A stretch of DNA of 64,000 nucleotides from Sporocytophaga myxococcoides DSM 11118 (GTDB lineage Bacteria; Bacteroidota; Bacteroidia; Cytophagales; Cytophagaceae). Where the stretch lies: positions 372,001 to 436,000 of the forward strand of contig NZ_AUFX01000006.1 in NCBI RefSeq assembly GCF_000426725.1, written 5' to 3'. The position numbers and the translations under genes were made by a program. Positions 61,001 through 64,000 of this stretch are shown here, one piece after another. Position 1 is the stretch's first letter. Each line of letters starts with the position of its first letter. Under the pieces are notes generated by a model. The model did not search any database. It was given only the letters and a program-made list of their open reading frames with translations, and was not told the origin of the DNA.

Positions 61001-61242
61001 CAACTAATACACTTCAGGCTGAAATGTATCCAAATCCTACAAGTGGTGAGGTATATATCAAAACTTCGCTTGAAGGCAAGGTTGATATTACAATCACCAA
61101 CACACTTGGAGAAGTTGTATTCAGAGAAACATCTGAGGAAAATAATCTTCATTTAAGTCTGAATGACTTGCCAGGCGGTGCATACTTCGTGAAGATTGAT
61201 CATGAAAGCGGAACAACGATTAAAAAGTTAATTCTTCAATAG
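49069..61242 (+). CDS. Giant modular surface protein: 39 Ig-like modules, dockerin pair, cohesin-like domain, T9SS signal
   Basis: A 4057-residue secreted protein. Signal peptide (about 1-23, ending TKAA), then 39 modules of about 95 residues (24 to about 3732), each built on SPNGGE, IxW, a YSxDGGxTW turn, W-x-(V/I)P, a (C)LIKVSD strand and D-(I/M)SD-xxFxI. The modules resemble the Kre9/KNH-type Ig-like domains known from some prokaryotic surface proteins. They fall into three classes repeating A-B-C. Residues 3737-3815 hold two dockerin-type calcium loops (DVDNNGVADVYD and DCDGNGSVYFQD), 3825-3970 a cohesin-like domain, and 3980-4057 a T9SS sorting domain (YPNPTSGEVYI). No catalytic motif was seen, so an adhesin or scaffold role is inferred. 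Confidence 0.9.
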   Translation: MKKVFYTLLCVLLLSLTIDTKAAITVTSPNSGGSYLGCTVQDITWTVSFSVSRINIYYSLDGGKIWKPVARSVSYYPQSYSWNLPQVNSNKCLIKIEDYFTPTDFDISDIPFSITSTTSSSLQLLSPIGGEKWGTTSEQLIKWNKTGSISKVRIRYSSDRGASWANIDTAAENTGSYRWVLPYNNISSNCIVRVSDYTNNCIFSESDSAFTILEQANYSVTRPNGGETFYTNSTAKIFWERSSSSSAFVSLHYSTDAGATWKKISTAESNYGVFDWIIPNTVSDKCLIKVSGYPDGTPVDISNAVFSIANPSITISQPASGEALTGCSKKSIKWTSKGTSPYVNVYYSADNGNTWNQAGNSVLNFIGNNSFEWTTPELSSNKYLVKISDFYTPSISGTSNNFSITKSSTANIKLTSPNGGDSLKTGQRINLTWTGTGLSDKVNIYYSGDEGKSWTTATTAPNTGKYLWTVPPATTSKGLVKITDAQNECIIDMSDNYFNVVPAPFFRIDFPNTSKDTVFPSNYKDIRWISGNMSSSYVSVSYSIDSGSTWVPLSSFASNVGYYGWTPPNLYSTKCLVKVSTTSTGDGLAEDISDEVFTIGKPNLNIITPNGGESISGCATNNITWSSKGGSSYINLFYSTDMGTSWNQVGTSSFSNKEGNNTAQWTAPGIAVENCLIKIKDASNPANEDVSDKAFSIVKTDTSYIKITYPNAGEPLGTSRSENITWTSSKNVTYVSLKYSIDGGNAWTTISSYNANTGSYKWQVPNTPSQNCIINVTSYSNSCTTDITDKPFSIVKVPTITVSSFMDRQTYRSGVNTTLYWTPTNVDSSLVKLEYSVDSTKTWKLIDVVKGKSSYNWNIPAEASTKAFIKVSLASNPDIYDINDAAFTILKSGIKLTSPAGGEVLNGCTAQTIKWNGPSPGGYVKIEYSADGGNNWVTINSSASSSASENSFQWTVPGIQSNQFRIKLTDTNSSQKDSSANFSVNHTGNALTITSPTDNEVINTGSAKKITWTTKGTVNNVTLQFYTTSSIYWTTIAQGIPNTGSYLWTAPTIAGDNYRLAINDNSQPCIVDYSDKNFTIKENPYINVTWDESNRSVKWYSNKLDSKALLNIEFSSDSMKTWSTIATNEANDGTYSFSSPNSNLTNCFFRVSEAGNPSLTGTNFTPLSLSKHTTLTFPAGGETVTGCISKSITWTSKGLNEFNILFSADNGVTWKIIADGVKSYGGSNSRYWNPEGINSTKCLIRLVSKTNPGVTETSAPFTIQYSGGTLKVVAPNGGESFGTSSQSEVKWTTTGSVPSVYVSYSYDAGLNWSNAHPFSINNTGKYKWTIPNKASTDYLIKISDNSGCITDISDAKFRVTETGNISITSPSAGDSYYSRDNGYINWSSFGLSEFVSLDYSLDSGSTWTAISAKEPNNGSYYWKTPDVGSVKAKVRVKDFSNPSRSAISDSVFTIIRQYITITSPNGGETFSGCTVNQIKWTNVGPYYYNLFYSTDAGATWNTIASSVYANSYNWTVPATSSAKCLIKVVSGSNPDLFDISDAQFTITNPASPGLSLVTPNGGEIYKAGTDKTIFWTTAGTISYVNIKYSSDGGTTWTAIANNTSNTGKYNWYFPTVTSSSYKVSIADASNACVSDISEASFAVQSIPTIIVSAPKTGDSLYSYSTFRATISRSTDIPNYIVELSTDSLRTWKRISSAYFDPSENYKVPDIVSHNCFIRASYGTAYGISSKFSIVRPVLTLTAPAGGESWLGCTYQTISWFSKGNTGYVNLYYSTDNGSTWKTIANDLSNVNGKNTYQWTIPAIISKSCRIKVVSTTSNMSSENATPFTVNNGLKSFEVLSPIGGETWPTGSAKTILWESTGSIANVDLKYSVDGGTSWNNIAYNIKNSGSYNWTLPATASTNALVRINDNSNSCVFDQSNFAFNINSALTLIYPNGGEKLNGCNNVSITWSSLGISSYSNLYYSIDGGTSWNLIASAVPTTTGNNTYSWKVVGNASSNCLVKVVDYYNKAISDASNAKFSIEGTGSSTITVTSPNGGESWGTGKQKLITWTGVNVSDKVNISYSSDAGNTWYTLATGITNTGSFDWRLPGDVTSKYLVRVSDNANSCVTDQSDALFNVIPMPFITINSLNSYEKIYSKNYKTLYWSSGSLKSINLTLEYSVDSMKTWKSITGGYNFGGNFDWYVPNEKSDKCFIRIYDTNDPSTFDINNAAFSISNPNITLTSPNGGENWAACSEQNIIWTSEQTSNKVNISHSTDNGVSWSTIASGINNYTYNTYTWKVPSTASGQNKIRVQDYNNSSLNDISEQVFTISNNVATITLTSPNGGEVLKGNTQKNITWTNTGSISTVRISYSTNNGVSWTSIINSLPNNGSYNWTIPNNISSTQTLIQVSDNGGCATDQSNAPFSIEAIPLFTLTNPNGGQILGIGTTTYIVWNLINAPMQSVNVDYTTDNGLTWTNIATQQPSTMEYLWLIPNTPSSQCRVRVTSASDPSLTVMSSSTFTIAPAEMRLLSHNGGEILSSCASSTITWTNTLFNTVSLYFSSDNGKSWSKITTRDRQSGISSLNWTVPPINSDHCLFKITSESDTTMSDVSNSTFTIKNSFVPTIKITSPDGGENWANGTQKTITWTSDASVKSVIIKYSSDNGTTWTYIDRYVTNTGSYNWTLPSRVSSSKTLVQISDVDNICNLDVSNASFNITGTPILNLISPNGGEKIVAGSLTTINWDASFIAGKIKLEYSLNSGTSWTLISDTISNIGNYNWQTPTLESTSGLIRISDAGNASVSDISSSAFTLEYAKIRVSRPNGKESWYGNTVKSIFWSSTNMGSSFVKIEYSIDSARTWKVITDKEVNDGAYSWTLPNSGSINCYVKVSDYNNPAIYDMNDTVFTMIRPAFTILSPNGGETLKSCTFTTVTWTGNSTGNLYYSTDGGTSWTSFPGGLIGNYSSSWNVPNISSSKCLVKIVDPNDATQFDISDVAFTIDNTKPTIKLTSPNGGETWGTGESRNITWTAPEEVKFIKLEVSINNSSYGDLFYSEQVANTGSKAWTVYNNPGTAKVRISDKGSCASDESDAAFTIKAAPFISVKSPDDVHQWTAGTYHEIEWNSGNLTNGKVNVHYSTDGGRSWILIESNYSGSTIYWKVPYTYTDNCVIRVADAGNSSVFATSQYIFKIVKPTFSYISFSNGKELSACMRTNIYWSSPSSAVNIYYSTDSGATWKNIVRNVSPNQYEWTVPQENSTKCFVKITDSGDESAFGIGDVMFSINNPVRTLKLTTTFNDTKTGSLKTISWENTGNVYNALLEYSTDGGTSWKLIEDVYSYGPYKWRVPNDPSVNALFRISDKASCAVAQSNPFKIEAVPYIYTVKPEGNENWDAGTTQYLYWSTGNLASQAVNLYYSADSAKTWTKFGSTSESYFVWTVPYISSSKVFIKVSSATNPAVYGMNEKPFTISKPEITVKFPNGGEKLTACVNNVIRWENKGVGSVYLYYSTDNGLTWTRIYSNPSYKDGYENWALPELSSSKVLIKVADAKDPMIYDVSDAVFEIQNVNTTSTLKLSAPNGGEVWDTYSEHEIKWTTTGTVKNVNLMYSTYGGLDWQFITSIPNTGSYTWQIPNTPTLSGVLKIMDAESCVSDVTDNQFDIKIVPSIKIEYPKLGDDLTQSAEVYVGGRAANLSSDYVKLEYSTNGGASWIFITENATTSFNAFYYYWKIPMITSSNVLLKASDPLDPKVYYISEIFKISPATNVWPGDVDNNGVADVYDMLPIGLNFGETGIPRASISTEWKAFDAQNWNKLQSNGLDMKFSDCDGNGSVYFQDTLAIIKNYGLTHPKSSNLRIAAEADLFLIFTQPPVPGEIIEAEIWAGKSSAPVNSLYGIAFNLEFNADAVEPNSASLSFKENWLGTIGSQAIGVYKAFESIGRIDGSLVRFDKTSKTGYGKIANLKMRLKPTAQYLSIGFTANKAVNSNGTPIILSPKSESVVMIATSAHGTTNTLQAEMYPNPTSGEVYIKTSLEGKVDITITNTLGEVVFRETSEENNLHLSLNDLPGGAYFVKIDHESGTTIKKLILQ
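49138..60264 (+). repeat. A-B-C super-repeat array (39 modules, 13 of each class)
   Basis: Class A modules begin at about 49138, 50002, 50875, 51745, 52582, 53440, 54277, 54850, 55720, 56584, 57733, 58576 and 59404. The usual step is 828-873 bases (three modules). Two steps differ: 573 bases (one C module missing at 54850) and 1149 bases (an extra C-type module at about 57447-57732). Class A has a Cys at (G/S/A)C near its N-terminus, class B a Cys before xDxSD near its C-terminus, and class C starts mostly with Pro and often has YSxDSxxTW. Confidence 0.85.
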
Positions 61243-61264
61243 AAGGATTGGTTATATTATATAT

Positions 61265-61296
61265 AGAGGCTGCTGAAAGGGCAGCCTCTTTTGTTT
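61265..61296 (+). terminator. Terminator of the giant gene
   Basis: Perfect 9-bp stem AGAGGCTGC / GCAGCCTCT followed by TTTTG and more T, 22 bases after the stop. Confidence 0.88.
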
Positions 61297-61340
61297 AACA
61301 AATACTTCAATTTTGTCTTCTTACAAAGAAAGTAAATAAC

Positions 61341-61676
61341 TTAAAGATTATATTGCCAAGTAATATTTTTATGAACCCTAAGCACTTCTTTTAACTTCGC
61401 CATTTCTTTATCAGATCCACTAAGGTGATAATATTCACCATCATATTTAATTGAATAACTTCCTATTTGACCAATAAATATAACTAGTCCTTGAAAATCA
61501 TAATCAACACATAAGAAGTCATCTACTGTTTTAAAATCTTTAAAATAAGACCCATCTACAAAGCCACTTGCAGGATGCCATGTATCTCCTAATTCAATGA
61601 TTTTAACTTCGTCTTGTATACTGAAGAATGAAAGGAATAATTTAAAGGGAATATTTTGTATTAATATTTCGTTCAT
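61341..61676 (-). CDS. Small hypothetical protein
   Basis: A 111-residue soluble protein without signal peptide. It is rich in acidic and aromatic residues (YFKDFKTVDDFLCVDYDFQGLVIFIGQIGSY, in pieces) and ends in a beta strand (NITWQYNL). The size and composition resemble SMI1/immunity-type small proteins of Bacteroidota, but there is no toxin gene beside it and I do not claim that function. Confidence 0.55.
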   Translation of the reverse strand: MNEILIQNIPFKLFLSFFSIQDEVKIIELGDTWHPASGFVDGSYFKDFKTVDDFLCVDYDFQGLVIFIGQIGSYSIKYDGEYYHLSGSDKEMAKLKEVLRVHKNITWQYNL

Positions 61677-61757
61677 GTTTTTACATTTATAGATATCCCT
61701 GTTCTATCTTCCGCACGGGTGACAAAGGGTTACAAGAATAAAATATTCTCTTGCCTA

Positions 61758-63575
61758 TTATTTCCCTCTTTCATTTAATCTCAATGCAAAATCCATAACA
61801 ACGTCTCTTCCGGCAATAACATCCTCAAGAGAAGGCTTTATTTCATAGTCAGGTATAATTCCTCTGTTTTTAGGCATGGGCTTTACATCTACAACATTGG
61901 TCATTTGAGCAACGCTTAAATTCAATTTCGTATAGCTTAATACAAAATTCTTAGAAGCTGCATTGCACGTATAGGTTGCACAGGTCTCCTGACCTATAAA
62001 CTTTCCTAACTTATGGTACTTAATCAATGCATTAAGGTGTCCAGATGTTGAACCTCCTCCATTATCAATGAGTATAAATAATTTGCCATTGAAAGCATTA
62101 GTTGCTGGACCTATAGGAGCTTTAAGCTTATCATAGTATGGATGTGCTTTATCAAAATATTTAATAGGCTTATTGATGAGATAAGAAAGCAAATAAGATG
62201 AACAATAAGGATCACCGCCTCCAATACCTCTGTGGTCAAAGATCAGATTACTTATATTTTTTTCTTTAATCTTTTGAAAATAGTCATCAACAAAAGCTTT
62301 GAAATAATCCAGCCTATCGTAATAAACAAAAGACTTGATAGTTATAACTGCCGTATTCTTATCCTCCAATATAGAAAAACAAAGATTGGCATCAAGGCAC
62401 TTTGTACTATCATATAACTTATTTTCAACAACTTTAAAATCGGCAATAGTAAAAGAACATACTTTTGCTTCTTCCCTTTTAAAAGCTTTATACTTCAGAA
62501 TATACTTATCATAAGCTCCATAATACAGGGCATAAAAATAGCTGAATGAATTATTCAGATACCATAGTTTACCGCTTTTATTATAACCATCCGCAGGAAT
62601 GTTATTATATATTGTTGAATAAATTTCAGATACAGGTTTACCATTTATTTCTATAATTTCTGCCCCTGGTGTTAACTCTGGAACGAGTTCATTTGATTTA
62701 ACCACATACATTCTTTCATTTTCAAAATAAACATTTAATGGAAAGAATGAGGACGCAGGCAATATCGAAAGCCTTCTATCGATTAATAAAGTATGACTGC
62801 ATCCTACCTTTGCCACAACAGGGCTACAAATCGAATAGAATTCTGTAAGGTTTAATGAATCCTTAATTTTATTAAACTGAAGATGACTCAGCTTCTCGAA
62901 CTCTTTCTTAGAAGTAAATTCATTTGGGGCAGGATGAGATTTCAAGTAAGAGATCATTTCTAAATAGTCACTTTGCAGTTGATTTTTTGAATAAACGAGA
63001 GGTTTACTTTCTTTAATAGACTTCAAGCCCTCGGCTAGTGTATCTCCTGCTTGATTAAAAAATAATACATTTAAATCATCAAACCATGCTGTGCCAGTGC
63101 AGTTGCTTAAGAAGCAAAAAACTTTGATCTGACTCGCGCCTTTTAAGATCTCGTAGCTGTTTTTGTAGTAAGTCCATTCTGTACTCCCCTTTTGTTGCCC
63201 GACAGGGCTTACTTCTCCTTTAGCTAATTGTCCGTATTCATCTTGAATTTCCAATGCTATACTAGCTTTCCAATAAGGGGAGAATCCCTGGATTACATTT
63301 TCAGTTTTCATCCATCCGGAAACTTCTACCCTGCTTATTCCTTGTGGAAAAGCTATTATTTGATAAGCCCCGCTAAATTTCGGTGTAACTTGAGAAACTT
63401 TTAATGCAAAAGTACCGCTGTGCACAATTTCCGTTTGATAATCTCCTGCATTTAAAATTGCCCATTCATTGTAATTATTTTCAAAGCCTGGATCTTTTAA
63501 AACGTTTTTAGATTGAGAGAACGCTGTTATAGAAAGGGTAACAGTTGACAGAAATAGAAATATTCTTTTCATCAT
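61758..63575 (-). CDS. S41-family (C-terminal processing-like) secreted peptidase
   Basis: A 605-residue protein with a signal peptide ending TAFSQ. Residues about 22-175 look like a carbohydrate-binding/galactose-binding-like beta sandwich (DPGFENNYNEW, then WFDDLNVLF). A PDZ-like segment follows (GAEIIEINGKPVSEIY), then the S41 domain with DHRGIGGGD and the nucleophile in NGGGSTSGHLNA (Ser511 most likely), with a Lys/Gln region KFIGQETC behind it. There is no T9SS sorting domain, so it is periplasmic or uses another route. Substrate unknown. Confidence 0.82.
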   Translation of the reverse strand: MMKRIFLFLSTVTLSITAFSQSKNVLKDPGFENNYNEWAILNAGDYQTEIVHSGTFALKVSQVTPKFSGAYQIIAFPQGISRVEVSGWMKTENVIQGFSPYWKASIALEIQDEYGQLAKGEVSPVGQQKGSTEWTYYKNSYEILKGASQIKVFCFLSNCTGTAWFDDLNVLFFNQAGDTLAEGLKSIKESKPLVYSKNQLQSDYLEMISYLKSHPAPNEFTSKKEFEKLSHLQFNKIKDSLNLTEFYSICSPVVAKVGCSHTLLIDRRLSILPASSFFPLNVYFENERMYVVKSNELVPELTPGAEIIEINGKPVSEIYSTIYNNIPADGYNKSGKLWYLNNSFSYFYALYYGAYDKYILKYKAFKREEAKVCSFTIADFKVVENKLYDSTKCLDANLCFSILEDKNTAVITIKSFVYYDRLDYFKAFVDDYFQKIKEKNISNLIFDHRGIGGGDPYCSSYLLSYLINKPIKYFDKAHPYYDKLKAPIGPATNAFNGKLFILIDNGGGSTSGHLNALIKYHKLGKFIGQETCATYTCNAASKNFVLSYTKLNLSVAQMTNVVDVKPMPKNRGIIPDYEIKPSLEDVIAGRDVVMDFALRLNERGK

Positions 63576-63804
63576 AAAAGATATCTGCTTTTAAAATCAT
63601 CTAGTGAATAATTTGTGCCAACCCAAATTCCCGCCAATAGGGTAACTATAAAGAATAAAGTAATGAAAATTAATATTATCCTCCAATTCATCTTATTCTT
63701 CGTTATCTATCTCCCAATTTTTCAAGTCATCCACTGGTCTTGGAAGCGGCCTTCCAGCCATTCTAACATATCATACGGAGTAAACTCTTTATTTCTGGAT
63801 TCTA

Positions 63805-64000
63805 TTATCCAGGATAAGCAGAAGGTCCTCCATTCATATATGGAGGTGGAGAGACTGGATAAAAAGAAGTTGGCATTGGCTGTTCAATCGATACATAATT
63901 TACGATATGCTCCAGTTCCTGAACTACATTCCAGGCCAAATCATGTTTAATGTCCATTTTAAATTTAACCCACCAATTGCCATCATCATAAACACCAGTA
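63805..64000 (-). CDS. 3' end of a conserved-looking gene running off the right edge
   Basis: The minus strand is open from the right edge to a TAA at 63805. The 64 visible residues read TGVYDDGNWWVKFKMDI, then HDLAWNVVQELEHIVNY, SIEQPMPTSFYPVSPPPYMNGGP in pieces and PG at the end. The WWVKFxxDI, LAWNVVQELxH and FYPVSPPPYxNGGP phrases look like a conserved hypothetical protein of Bacteroidota. The plus-strand frame covering the same bases is therefore a shadow. Confidence 0.6.
   Translation of the reverse strand, partial: TGVYDDGNWWVKFKMDIKHDLAWNVVQELEHIVNYVSIEQPMPTSFYPVSPPPYMNGGPSAYPG

Noticed and set aside
61341-61676. Immunity protein of a contact-dependent toxin system
   Set aside because: No toxin gene or polymorphic toxin domain is adjacent; the giant upstream protein ends in a T9SS sorting domain, not a toxin.
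63615-63950. 111-codon plus-strand frame with a hydrophobic start
   Set aside because: Its second half is the complement of a better minus-strand coding end at 63805-64000, and its codons there make no recognisable protein.

Overview
The window looks like a chromosomal segment of an AT-rich Bacteroidota species, most plausibly a gliding, polysaccharide-degrading member of the Cytophagales (Cytophaga/Sporocytophaga-like). The reasons are at least seven secreted proteins with type IX secretion (T9SS) C-terminal sorting domains, many Cys-lipoproteins, dockerin-type repeats of the kind seen in Cytophagia, and intergenic regions without obvious Shine-Dalgarno sequences. Genus assignment is an inference.

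Region 1 (1-8 kb, all minus strand) is housekeeping and signalling. It holds a three-gene operon of parvulin/SurA-type periplasmic folding factors, one with an OmpA-like segment. Next comes an RsbU-RsbV-RsbW-type partner-switching cassette (PP2C phosphatase, STAS protein, HATPase kinase), then guaB.

Region 2 (8-17 kb, minus strand) is a nearly complete thiamine biosynthesis operon led by a TPP riboswitch: thiS, thiC, a TenI/ThiE-like paralogue, thiD, thiE, thiG, thiH, a small lipoprotein gene and a ThiF/MoeB-rhodanese gene. prmC lies upstream.

Region 3 (17-38.5 kb) is a mixed accessory stretch: an M57-type metalloprotease lipoprotein with three C-terminal repeats; a slipin; a probably frameshifted membrane protein gene; a T9SS-sorted beta-propeller glycosidase-like protein; small membrane and outer-membrane proteins with two Crp/Fnr regulators; two alpha/beta hydrolases; a tandem duplicate of FG-GAP-like T9SS proteins; an Rrf2 regulator and NAD(P)-binding protein gene sharing an operator-like dyad; a DUF4105 protein; a nuclease-like orphan; and a DUF1287 protein.

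Region 4 (39-61.3 kb) is a surface and polysaccharide-utilisation region: a GH26 mannanase with two CBM35-like domains, a PL1 pectate lyase with four 225-bp Ig repeats, a T9SS-sorted CotH-family protein, YwbE, and a 4057-residue secreted protein. That giant protein is built from 39 immunoglobulin-like modules in an A-B-C super-repeat (13 of each), followed by a dockerin-like pair, a cohesin-like domain and a T9SS signal. It is the most striking object in the window.

Region 5 (61.3-64 kb) holds a small hypothetical protein, an S41-type peptidase and the 3' end of a minus-strand gene running off the right edge. I saw no rRNA, tRNA, CRISPR, transposase or phage genes.
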